Source of the DNA: Lingula anatina
Taxonomy: Eukaryota; Brachiopoda; Lingulata; Lingulida; Lingulidae
DNA length: 35,622 nt
Reading direction: 5' to 3'
Assembly (NCBI RefSeq): GCF_001039355.2
Contig: NW_019775629.1
Location: 100,144-135,765, forward strand
Positions 11,470 to 22,374 of this stretch are shown in pieces. The notes below the pieces were generated by a model. That model did not search any database. It was given only the letters and a program-made list of their open reading frames with translations, and was not told the origin of the DNA. The translations under genes were made by a program, and so were the position numbers. The first letter of the stretch is position 1, and each line of letters opens with the position of its first letter.

Positions 11470-14400
11470 ATGCAGCTACAATATTTGCGAATGAAATCTA
11501 CAGTGATGGTGATATTGTTGGTGGTTCTTAACGACCTCCTGCACACAGTAAGAGGACACGGGATGTTGCTGGACCCCCCACAAAGGTCCAGCCTGTGGCG
11601 ATTTCGGCGGGACGTGCAAACAAATTATAACGATAATCAGCTGTTTTGTGGAGGATTTCAGGTAAATATCAACTAATTTCTTTCGTGTGAAATCATTTTG
11701 CATCTTTTATAAGTATCATTGTTTTAGAAATAATCTAGCTGTTATTGCATTTTATCTTCTGTAGGTATTTTTTTCTTAAAAATTCAATGGCGCAAAAAAC
11801 AATAAAAAAAAAAAATAAAATAAAAAAATGCGCCATTTCAAATCAATATTAATTTAAAACGTTACATAATAGAATTTAGATACTTGAAAACTTGGCAATG
11901 GTCCGTTAAGACGCCTAGATATCATGGGATATCATTGTAAGGGTGAGGTAAAATTCCGAGCATGTTTTACTTTGCCACGCGCATTTATTTTCCCTCCATT
12001 CAGCGGACAAGGAGTTCTTGTTAAATTGAAATAAACCTAGGCATCGGTTGAATTTCTGTACGTGCATTTTATATTCTATTATTTTTTAGGTAATTTCAGT
12101 GACTCCATGCGCTACGCATGCTGACATAAAGTAACATTTAGCATAACGTTAATGTGACCAATTGTGTAATCTGCTTTACTGGCAGGTTTTCCTTGACTAT
12201 ACTTGCAAAGGTAGAAAATAAAGCATTTTCAATGTCAGATTCGAGACTAAACCTCAATATTAAAATTAAACTAAATATTTTGATATTAGGGGTAAAAACA
12301 TTAAGGCACTACATATGTCTCTTTCTTTGTAATATTTTTTATATAAAAACAAAAAATGGCATTCTTGAAGTTGGTCGAAATCCAAGTAAAACCAGGGGAA
12401 GATAGTAACGGCTTGCGGAACAATAAAATGAACAAAATCTATATTTATTGAAATTACGCTAATCAAAATTAAACCACTTTTGGATAATTTGGTCATAAAC
12501 TTTAATCATAAATGTCCACTTTCCGGGCCTATGTGATAGATTGAAATGGCCTTGAAGAGGAATAAATTGACCTATTCTATGTTTCTGGTCGTCTAACAAC
12601 ACAATGCAGCCGGCTAATTGCGGGAGGGTTCAGTAAAGTGGTTGTTTTTAAAGTCAGTGTTATGTGCGGGTTTCCTCGAGTAAATTAGATTGAAGATAAT
12701 GGAGCAAAATGTGACAGTTTTGATGTTCGTGGTCGAGTTTTATATCTTTTATGGTCGTCATCATTATCTGAATTCTGCTAAAAGAAAATGCAATTCAAAC
12801 TTTTTCTACTGGACATATAATCATTATGTGTTTATCCACATATACGCGGAGGTCGTTAAACTATTATGATTTTCAAAACGCACCACTTACCAAACCGTCA
12901 TTAACCGACTAGCCACTGTTCTAATTTTTGTCGCCTTTGGCCATAAGGATGAAATAATTTTCAATGATTAAGAAACTGTTACATAGGAGCAAATTTGGAA
13001 GATTAAATTTGAAACTCAATATCACTATCCCTTTCCTTCTTCCTAGGTTCAGTTCGAACAAAATGGAGGCAAATGTGGAGTGTGTGGTGACCCCTGGGAC
13101 GGACCGAGAGAAAACGAACCCCCGGGAATCTATGCTCAGCCAATCATCTCCGGGGCATACTCTCGCGGTGACGTCATCAAGGTCCACGTGAAACTGACAG
13201 CCAATCACTGGGGCTGGTTTGAATTTCGTCTTTGTCCAAATGACAATTTTTACAAGACTGTGACACAAGCTTGTTTAGACAGGTAGGTTACCATGTCGGA
13301 TTCATCTGAATTATGAGAACTTACCTGGTAACAGTTTATAATATAATATAATATAATATAATATAATATAATATAATATAATATAATATAATATAATATA
13401 ATATAATATAATATACACACATTGGATAATAGAAGTGTTACCCCTACTGAACCAATACTTTGGGGGAGATAAATGACTGTGGAATGATATGCTCCTGGTA
13501 TCATTTTATTAACGTCAAATTACACAAAAAGACCAACAGTGCAATTCCATGGTACAGCGGTTTATACTCTTAAGTCACATTATAAGTAGACCAGGCATTA
13601 TAACTGCTCAAGATCTAACTACTTTGATTACTCTGATTCAGGGTGTGACACTTCTATTGTCCATTGTTGTAATATAATATAATATAATGCAATACTTTCA
13701 CAAAATCATGTAAACGCGTTCCTTCCCGTGGAGTCAAGTAGGTACAATTCCTCTTAGTGTCCTATTGAATACTTTATCATGTCTTCGTGGCCACCAGTTA
13801 CTTACATTTCATAAGGATTTAAGTTTCGACATTAATATTGATAACGTGCGCACTGCTTTCACTGCAGGCACCTGCTGAGACTAGCTGATGGCACGGGCAC
13901 CAGATGGCACATCCCCAGGACAGCCCCCTTCCAAAGCGACTTTTACATCTTGCTGAAATTGCCGGAGTACGTGTTTTGTGAAAAACAGTGTGTTATGCAG
14001 TGGATGTACAATACAGGTACAAAGCTTGAATAAACTGTTATTTAAAAAGCTACTTTGAGCCCAATATTACCTTTACTTGTCACTGTGCTTGATTATCATC
14101 ATACGGTATTCTGTAACCTTCATGATACTTTCCATCGCCTGCCTGGTGACATTTATTTGGTATTATATGTAATAGTGCATCAACCAACACCTTTTCATTG
14201 TCTGTGGCAAGCTTTCCATAGAGTTATAATATTAATGTTGTTATTTTAGGCAATAGTTGGGGCAGGGACCCGGTGACCTTAGAAAGCTGTATCGGATGTG
14301 GGAACCAGGAAAACTTTATCAACTGCGCTGACGTCACCATCTCCGAACAATCACCTACCGTCCTGCCAGCGTCTGGATCACGTGGCTGCATCGGCCGGCC

Positions 14401-15019
14401 TCGGGGTCAGCACAATGGCGTGTTTGGCGCGATATTATATTGCAGAGACACGTGCACGGCTGACGTCTGCGACACCAGGTACTGCGTGTGCAAGACCATG
14501 AGCGCTGAAAACGAAGGGTCACTTTACCGTCATTGTCATCCATGGCCACGAAGGTCCTTCTACACGAAGTATGGCAGCACGAACTCACTGGGTTACTGTA
14601 GAAACCACTGCTCTCTCTCCTCTTTGTGCGCAACTCAGTCAAACTGGTGCTTCTGCGGCGCAGAGCCGTTCAGGGGTTATAACTCAACAGAACTAAGAAC
14701 GCCAGGCGAGGAAATTGATCCAATACCACAGAAAATACATTACCCAGTAGACAACTCACACGACCAGGGCAGTCCAGACGCCCAAGACGGCCTTAAACCA
14801 TTGCCCCCACCTCTAACACTGGACACACCCAAACCTGAGCATTCCACAGAAACGCAAAGTGCCAAAATGGAGTGCGTACCCAAAGGCAAATGGAAATCTC
14901 GACCTGGAACAAACAAATGGTGTCGGGAACTCTGCCCAGAATCCCCAGCAGGCTGTTCTAGGCCAGGGCTTATGGTGGTCTGTACTTGTAAACTAAAAGA
15001 TATGGTGTTGATTTTATAG
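11470..15019 (+). CDS. Secreted AA15-family lytic polysaccharide monooxygenase with three C-terminal six-Cys modules (gene 1)
   Basis: Exons are 11470-11661, 13047-13282, 13868-14016 and 14250-15019. All introns are GT..AG, phases 0, 2 and 1, and the product is 448 aa. Residues 1-29 are a signal peptide (hydrophobic VMVILLVVL). Cleavage leaves His30 as the first mature residue, as copper LPMOs require. The AA15 domain (30-223) shows HGMLLDPPQRSS, CGGF, NGGKCGVCGD, TANHWGWFEFRLCP with the second brace His118, candidate axial Tyr190, GNSWG and CADVTI. AA15 enzymes cleave chitin or cellulose oxidatively outside the cell; the substrate here is not readable. After the domain come two six-Cys modules (239-273, 288-328), a Pro/Thr-rich linker and a third module (401-439), spaced C-x(15-20)-C-x3-C-x(4-6)-C-x(4-8)-C-x-C. 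The start at 11470 fits the signal peptide, but Met8 is an alternative. Family assignment is firm; the function of the modules is unknown to me. Confidence 0.93.
13337..13414. repeat. (ATAAT)n microsatellite in intron 2 of gene 1
   Basis: About 15 copies of a perfect 5-bp unit begin some 55 bases after the donor of exon 2. A short second patch of the same unit lies at about 13670-13688 in the same 585-bp intron. This is probably simple slippage expansion. Confidence 0.95.
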
Positions 15020-15849
15020 CGTAATTAAAATTGTAAAAAATAATTGTTGCTAGGTACGGCGTAAGGAGGTTACTGCATCAGAGGATATAAAACCACGATA
15101 GGCACATGGCGAGAGAGCAAGACATGAAATTAAGTCCGAAAAAAACTAACAATGAAATAACTACATGCAAAAATGAAGAACTTTGAAAGTTTTTGAAACA
15201 ATGTTTAATACAACTATGTAGGGAATCCGCAGTGTGTAAATGTACCGGTGCAGTGGGTAATACGAAAGTTCGGCAGGCCTTATTATGGATACGAAGGACA
15301 AATAAATCAGAGTAGATGACAAGCAAACAAGCTAAAATGCAAGAATGTTGAAACAACTTGGTTTACAATTGTACCCATATTACCTGGGATTCTCTCGGCG
15401 CCGTTTGATCTATTTAAGATAAACGCTTCATTTAAAAGCGTAGGATACTGAAGGTTATTCAAATACGTCACTTAATGTAGAGCACAACCCCATGAATAAA
15501 GTCTCGTATAGACGTATTTTTAGCACTCGAGCATCCTTCAATAAAAATTATTTAGTCGCGCAGCGTTTGTTTATTTTATTCAACACGAGGCATGTACATA
15601 TTTCAACTAAATGGAAGTATTCTGGTGACCAACATATAAACAAATCTACACGATCTATGGTATGCAGAACCTTGATGATTTATAGCCTCAAAATATCAAA
15701 CAGGACGAAGTTTAAACTTACATTATCTATTTTGTATCTGCACGCAATACTGCGTCTGATGTTGTCTATTATATCTTTATATTGAATTAAAGGGATGACG
15801 ATCAACGTCTTATCCTATATATGTGACGACAGGAAATGATGTTAATATT
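15020..15849. other. 3' flank of gene 1 and intergenic DNA
   Basis: AT-rich, with no supportable gene. AATAAA hexamers at 15301-15306 and 15495-15500 are candidate polyadenylation signals for gene 1. Open frames on either strand here lack any recognisable feature. Sequence shared with the upstream region of gene 3 starts at 15850. Confidence 0.5.
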
Positions 15850-15905
15850 AAGTTAATATACCCTATTTGAGCAGTCAGGTGGCGGGCGTTATCTATGTCT
15901 GCCCC

Positions 15906-15956
15906 GGGGGTAGCAGGGGGTGGGTCTGCCCAGGGGGTAGCAGGGAGTAGGCGGGG
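15906..15956 (+). repeat. G-rich tract upstream of gene 2, G-quadruplex-capable
   Basis: Runs of three to five G (GGGGGTAGCAGGGGGTGGG, then more) recur at short spacing about 370 bases upstream of the ATG of gene 2. The same block occurs at 21954-22004 before gene 3. It contains the pattern GGGGGTAGCAGGG twice, so it is itself a small tandem repeat. A regulatory role is only a possibility. Confidence 0.5.
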
Positions 15957-16327
15957 CTGGTAATACGTGCTCATTTAGTCATGGGAGAGGAGGGAAGGGA
16001 TGACTGTGTGCTCACATCCTCTTTACATCGTAATTCAGTTGATTTACATCTATTACAACAGCTGGTAATACTTTGGAATATATCCACTTTTGTCTTGTTT
16101 GAAGACGAGTGTCACTGAAGTATACAATAGTCGACACAGAACGGTGTAGTAACGCAGGTGACAGCAATGTTCAACTAGTGTGTGGTACAACACAGCGATC
16201 AACACATGATAAGACTTAGTCTTAGGAAGTAAGACACAAAAACTGGCCGAGGTTGAAAAAGTGAATAGGACCGAGGATAAGTTTTGTCTGAAGAATGCAC
16301 CAGCAGGGATTGGCGGGTGTGTTCAAA

Positions 16328-19300
16328 ATGAATAATTTGTATTATAAGCACAGAGGAGGTAGACGTCACTGTGTATTATTGGTGGCCGCCATATGGACAG
16401 TGGTCGCAGTAGACGTCGTGCAGGGTAACGGACGGCTGGTCTCCCCTCCTATGAGGTCCAGCGCGTGGAGATTTGGGTTCCCCACCCCCAGAAATTACGA
16501 CGATCACGCTCTGAACTGCGGTGGATGGCATGTAAGTACTGGTACTTCACATACTGTACATGTATGTTTAATTACACGCTCGAAATATAAATGAGATCTG
16601 TATCAATAGCAAATTAATATTTACCAAATAAAAAATAAATTAAGAAATGTATAAATGGACTGTGTTTATAGATTGAACGTGTAACCATAAACAAAAGAGG
16701 AACATGTTATACCAGATAAGTGTGTATATCTCTAACTGCGTAAATGACTTTTTCTGCTATTAAAGGCGAAAAAAAAAGTCTTTTTTCATTTCATAAATGA
16801 CATCATTATTATTATAAAGTATAAAACGTCTGTTTACTTTCCAACGATTCTATGCTAAGATATATCTTATGAAATCCCCTGTTTCAGGCCAAAATAATAA
16901 CATCATCGCATCTTCATTTCACGAAAAAAATCCATTTTGTGCGAAAAGAATTCATTACTGAAAGATAATTAAAAATACATTTGAGACGTAATTGTAGGTA
17001 TGTTTCATTAAACAGTTAAAACTGCGGATGCTTCACAAGAAAAATGAATGGCACCGATGGATAACACCTTAAAATGCAAAAAAAGTGAACTTTGATGAAA
17101 TATGACTATTAATCAGCTCGGGCCATGAACTGCGATATGTATCTTAGTAAAAACAAGGTTGATAGCATCAAGAGGAGAGAACTTGTAACAAATGACCTAT
17201 AGGGTGTCCTACACTGTCACGTCAACTAAGGTGGCAAGAAGAAGTAAAAACACAATATGTTTGTGTTACGAGACCTACATCATTACGCCATGAAATTAGA
17301 CTGTCTGCCGGAAGACCCAGAAGACGGCCTAAATCCGCCCCTGTATATTGTATTAACTCTCATCGTTTCATTGACCTGATGTTGTAACCTAATATTCATA
17401 GTAACCTTGAGGTTGATTTGTCTAGTTTTACGCTATGCCCGTATAGGAGCAGATATCGTGTAAGTATGATTTGTGTAGGACAAGTCGAATCAATGTCTTA
17501 AAATAAAAATGAAACAGTTATAGATTAACTAGTAATTCAGCAAAAGTGTAATTATCAAATGCCAACTTTTGCGCATATTTTACTGACTCACATGTATAAA
17601 TGCAACTGTTATTCATAGTTCTTATCCTCTCGTTCAAAACTTTGTAGCCCGAGGCGTTTAGGCGGTATGGTACGTCACGGAAATGGATAATAAAGTTAAT
17701 CACAGTACATGTAAATATCTTACATGTCTCAAGGCTAGCTGTGGTATACATCCATGTTTAAGTTGACTTGTTTTTGCGTGCGTGATTAATATACGTGAAA
17801 CCACAAATCACTGCATCTCAGGGGCCATTGTTTTGGAAAATACTCTGAATTTAGTATTTTTAAATCTTTATTAATTCAATCCTTTAGTTTAAAACATAAG
17901 AACCTCTTAACTTCCCTAAAACCAGTTTTGAAGATCGCGTTATCCAAAGATGAGAGCCCGTTGTGTCCAACCCCTGGGGCTTCATTATAAAAGGACTATT
18001 TAATGTATTGTGGGGTCTTGGGGTTATAATAGAGAACCCTCACATGCAAATTTACATAAAAAAGAAAAGGGAGATGGAAAAAAGATAAAAGTTCTTTACC
18101 TATTAATTTGATGAAGAGTAGGATTAACTAAAGTTAAGTGACCCGTAGCCAGCAATATACATTTTTTTAAGTGTAACCTTTTACCCTATCAGTTTACCAA
18201 ACTAGACCAAGTGTTAATGTTTGAATTCAGTGTGGGCCTCTGATGTGTACGCCCTGCATATACCAGTATAATCAGAATCGATAAAGTAAGCAATCGACTG
18301 AAGTCGTATACTTGATATAGTATAATAGAATAAATAAATAGTCAAGCGTCGGACATTAATTAATGAGATCTTTATGGTGTTTTTTTTTACAAAATGAATA
18401 ATGTTTCCAATACAAACAGTCATAGATATACATGTGTTTATTGTAGAACCTGTGGGAGGTAAACAACGGACACTGTGGGGTATGTGGCGACCCCTTCCAG
18501 GGCCCCAGAGATAACGAGGCGGGAGGCAGGTTTGCCACGGGTTACCTGACTGCCGTCTTTACACAGGTAAATATACAGGTTCGCTACGGGGTACCTGACT
18601 GCCGTCTTTACACAGGTAAATATGCAGGAAAATGTGGGAGCCGTGTTGTGTAGGGCGAGGAACTGAAATCGATTACGTAATCATGTTAGTCTTTTCTCGT
18701 TGGCAGAAAGGACACATTGTGTAAAACAATTAGATCTCCAGTACATGCATATACGGAGTGGTAAAAAGATTCCGCTCGAGAAATAAAAAGGCATGCTGTA
18801 GTTGTGTTGATAATTTCAGTATAAAACAAGTACTTTCGTTTTAAGTCAACGTATCTTATTATATACACTTGGCACAATAGCCAGTGTCTACATTATATAA
18901 TATGATGTCGTGTTTCCTCTTTTGTTTATCACAATAGGGCCAAACCATACAAACCGTAATTGAATACACCGCCAACAAACTCGGAGGATGGATCGAGTTC
19001 CGTGTGTGCCCTGTGGAAAACGAAACTGTTCCCGTGACACAAGCTTGTCTTGACCAGCATCTGCTACGGTTTATGGATGGCAGTGCACGTCATCCTTTAC
19101 CTGTGAACTTTACGACTGGGTATCACAGCTATAGTTTACAACTACCGTACGACGTGCATGGGTTCCACTGTGTGTTGCAATGGAAGTACGTTACAGGTAA
19201 TGGAAAACTGCACCAATTTCAATTCATCCTTAGTAAGGTTTTGCAGTCATATTCAAGTTCGAGTTATTCAATACTATATTATTTTTTTGTATATTTTTGT

Positions 19301-21894
19301 GTACATGTATGTGAATCTGCATAAATAGATGTTTTACCTTTACGTTTAATGTTTTATTTTTATTTGAAATATCAGCCAATAGTTGGGGATTAGATGCAGC
19401 GACGGGGAAGTATTGTCGAGGGTGTGGCGCTCAGGAGACGTTTTACAACTGTGCCGATATTGCCATTCTTGAAGCCGACACTACGACCACCTCAGAAACA
19501 ACAACAACAACAACAACAACGGCTGCAAGCACAGCGCAGTCAGCTACCACACAGTTATCGTCACCAACTACATCGCCAGTAACTTCTCCTGTTACAGACA
19601 CAGCAGTGCCTGCTTTGCCAATTACGCCATTAGCAGCGCTCACATCTACACCGCGACCAACATCAACCAGAACAACAATTTCACCACCTTTAAACAGTAC
19701 CGGTACACTCACAGAAACAGCAACACAGATAATGACAACGCTTGAACTGACGACCCCAACAACATCGACACTGCCAACAACAATGATGTCAACATCAAAA
19801 CCAACGATAACACCACCTGCTACCCCGCCCATATCAACATCAAAATTGACAACACACTCTACAACACCAACTTCAACACCAATAATAACAACATTTACCA
19901 CCACATTAACGTCAACACCGCCAACAAAAATAAATGCCACCACCCCAACGCCAACACCGACAACAACGAAGCATAATACCACACAAATATCAAACCCTCC
20001 AGCAACGACATATTCTACCACACCAACTTCTACACTGACAACAGCAACGCACACGGCCATTCCAACAGCAACACCGGCAACAACAATACTTAGTAATACA
20101 CCAACATTAACACCGACAAAAATAACAACAATTACTACTACGCATACATCAACAACAACGTCACATCCTACTTCTCCCACATCAACACCAACAACAACGA
20201 CACATCCTACTACTTCCACATCAACACCAAAAACAACGACACTTACTACTACTTCCACATCAACACCAAAAAAAACGACACTTACAACTACGCCCACATC
20301 AGCACCAAAAACCACGACACTTTCTACTACTTCCACATCAACACCAACAACAACGACACTTACTACTACTTCCACATCAACACCAACAACAACGACACTT
20401 ACTACTACGCCCACATCAACAACGTCAACAAAGGCATATTCTACCACAACAACTTCACCAGGGACAACAGCAACGATCACGACTAAACTTTCAACACCAT
20501 CAACAACAACACATACTACTATGTCCACATCAACGACTCTTGTATCAATCAATAAGCCAATAGCTACGACGGCTACCCAAACAGCTTGGACGACTGCGAC
20601 CCAAACAGGAACACCAACCCCTGGAATAACAGAGGCGATGCAAACAACAGCAACAGTGTTGACAAGAAATGATACATTCTCAAGATCTTCCACGGCTCCC
20701 ACTACAATAGAATCTACAACTACAACCAGATCCACCGCCTCAGCCAAGATGACAACATTAGCGCAAATAACAACAACACCGATAACAACAATTTTGCCAT
20801 CGAAAACAACAACTGACAGGAAAACGACAACATCAGCAAATAAGACAGCAGCGTCAACGACGCCAGCAGCGTTTAGTAGGAGGACAACAACAGTTTCAAC
20901 TAGAGGTACACCGACAACAACAAGTGCATCAAGTACAACATCAACAGCAGTGCCACCAGCAACTATAGCCCAATCCTTACCAGTAACTTCTGCTTCAACG
21001 ACGATGACGTCAACGAAAGCAGCAACCGATTCGACAATAAACACCTCAACAGCTATTATATCAACGACAGCAACATCTGGACAGACAACAATGTCAGCAA
21101 TACTGCAAACAACATGGACGCCGGTGGAGATCACAAGGACGAGCATAACCGCAGCAGTGCCGACGTCAAAGGTTATAACACAGGAAGGAGCAGGGACTTC
21201 ACCAGCAGCAACAGCAACACCAAATGATCTTCTTCTCGTGTCGGCAACTCCTGATATACCTCGTACCAGCGTCTCACAAACGAGATCGGAGTCGACAACT
21301 ACAACTTCTTCAAAGACATCTGGAGAAGCTGGAATTACCACAATTTCACCATCTGTATGGAGTACTGTTACACTGACACCGACGACAGCTTCAACTGTAT
21401 CAAGTACAAATCCCTTCTCACTGGCAAGCAGCGAGTATGCAACGCCGTCAACGACTGCGGCGATAGTTTCCTCAACAACAAACCCAGTGACACCTTCCTC
21501 AGTGGCGCCCTTTGTTTCAATTCCCGGAGATATCTCTTCCACTGTCATAACCACTGGGATATCAGCCACGGCCCAAGACACATCATTGACAGGTACGTCC
21601 ACAGGGACAACAGCAAGGGCTATAGGCCTAAATACTTCACCTGCGCCATCAACTACGGCAGAAATATTTCTAACGGGTACCACAGCTTCTAATGGAATAA
21701 TCACAACGGTGCCTCCAAGAACCAAACCCAATGTAGTGAAGAAGCCAGATAAAGGCCGCAAGCCCAAAGTGTGCTTTCCAGTCCCAGTTGGTGACAGTAA
21801 ACGTGAACGTCACTCCTGGTTAAAGTGTCTAAACCTTTGCCGTACACCTGGTACATGTCCTAAAGATCAATGCCAATGTATTACTGACCAAAAT
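16328..21894 (+). CDS. AA15-like protein lacking the copper histidines, fused to a Thr-rich mucin-like region (gene 2, 3'-truncated at an N)
   Basis: Exons are 16328-16531, 18447-18566, 18938-19196 and 19376-21894, with GT..AG introns of phases 0, 0 and 1. The readable product is 1034 aa. Signal peptide 1-33 (basic RRH, then LLVAAIWTVVAV) is followed by Asn34 where an LPMO has His. The AA15 fold signature is otherwise clear: NGRLVSPPMRSSAWRFG, CGGW, NGHCGVCGDPF, WIEFRVCP, Tyr192, ANSWG and CADIAI. The second brace position reads TANK (Lys122), and no His lies in 109-148. One Cys present in gene 1 (position 180) is also missing. Residues 229 to about 985 are Thr/Ser/Pro-rich, expected to be heavily O-glycosylated. 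One six-Cys module starts at 994, and the frame then hits the N. An upstream in-frame ATG at 16295 is GTG in gene 3, so 16328 is preferred. Likely non-catalytic (inference). Confidence 0.87.
18534..18628 (+). repeat. 49-bp tandem duplication spanning exon 2 end and splice donor (gene 2, two copies)
   Basis: Two copies of a 49-bp unit contain the last 33 coding bases of exon 2 and the donor ACACAG|GTAAATAT. Donors lie after 18566 and 18615. Use of the first donor keeps the reading frame into exon 3. The second would shift it by one base, so the second copy is probably an intronic decoy. CAGGTT flanks both edges and may have seeded the duplication. Confidence 0.9.
20180..20430 (+). repeat. 39-bp coding tandem repeats in the Thr-rich exon (gene 2)
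   Basis: About six tandem units of a 13-residue motif of the form TLTTTSTSTPTTT, with variants (TPKTT, TPKKT, SAPKTT). The ends are approximate because the surrounding sequence is also Thr-rich and degenerate. All length differences between genes 2 and 3 in this exon keep the frame. Confidence 0.8.
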
Positions 21895-21895
21895 N
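21895..21895. other. Single ambiguous base joining the two duplication units
   Basis: One N lies immediately after the codon aligned to Asn of the ITDHN tail in gene 3. To its left is the inside of exon 4 of gene 2; to its right is upstream flank matching 15850 onward. The remaining exon 4 (about 145 coding bases by comparison with gene 3) and the 3' flank of gene 2 are absent. This is best read as an assembly join or unresolved gap. Confidence 0.85.
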
Positions 21896-21953
21896 TCAAG
21901 TTAATATACCCTATTTGAGCAGTCAGGTGGCGGGCGTTATCTATGTCTGCCCC

Positions 21954-22004
21954 GGGGGTAGCAGGGGGTGGGTCTGCCCAGGGGGTAGCAGGGAGTAGGC
22001 GGGG
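21954..22004 (+). repeat. G-rich tract upstream of gene 3
   Basis: Exact counterpart of 15906-15956, about 370 bases before the ATG of gene 3. Retention without change, while nearby flank shows substitutions, is mildly suggestive of constraint, but recent duplication explains it equally well. Confidence 0.5.
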
Positions 22005-22374
22005 CTGGTAATACGTGCTCATTTAGTCATGGGAGAGGAGGGAAGGGATGACTGTGTGCTCACATCCTCTTTACATCGTAATTCAGATGGTTTACATCTA
22101 TTACAACAGCTGGTAATACTTTGGAATATATCCGCTTTTGTCTTTTTTGAAGACGAGTTTCAGTGAAGTATACAATAGTCGACATAGCACGGTGTAGTAA
22201 CGCAGGTGACAACAATGTTCAAGTAGTGTGTGATACAATACAGCGATCAACACATGATAAGACTTAGTCTTAGGAAGTAAGACACAAAACTGGCCGAGGT
22301 TGAAAACGTGAATAGAACCGAGGATAAGTTTAGTCTGAAGAGTGCACCAATTGGGATCGGCGGGTGTGTTTAAA

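Larger units (their letters stand above)
15850..21894 (+). repeat. First unit of a ~6-kb direct duplication (contains gene 2)
   Basis: From AAGTTAATATACC at 15850 the sequence repeats from 21898 onward (offset 6048 at the start) through promoter, all introns and exon 4. It stops at the N at 21895, where unit 2 begins. Exon 1 and its surroundings are essentially identical between units, while introns and the Thr-rich exon carry substitutions and many indels. Confidence 0.93.

Noticed and set aside
13337-13414. CRISPR-like or satellite array
   Set aside because: It is a simple perfect 5-bp microsatellite within an intron, without spacers.
16295-16327. Upstream ATG extending gene 2 by 11 codons
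   Set aside because: The matching codon in gene 3 is GTG and the extension adds residues before a good signal peptide; the shared ATG at 16328/22375 is more likely.
18579-18615. Possible micro-exon within the 49-bp repeat of gene 2
   Set aside because: The 37-nt length breaks frame and the implied upstream intron would be only 12 bases, too short for splicing.
19443-21767. Long minus-strand open frame (774 aa) opposite gene 2 exon 4, rich in Val
   Set aside because: It is the mirror of the Thr-codon-rich coding repeats, where ACN codons give few antisense stops. It has no domain, start context or splice logic, while the plus strand joins correctly to upstream AA15 exons.
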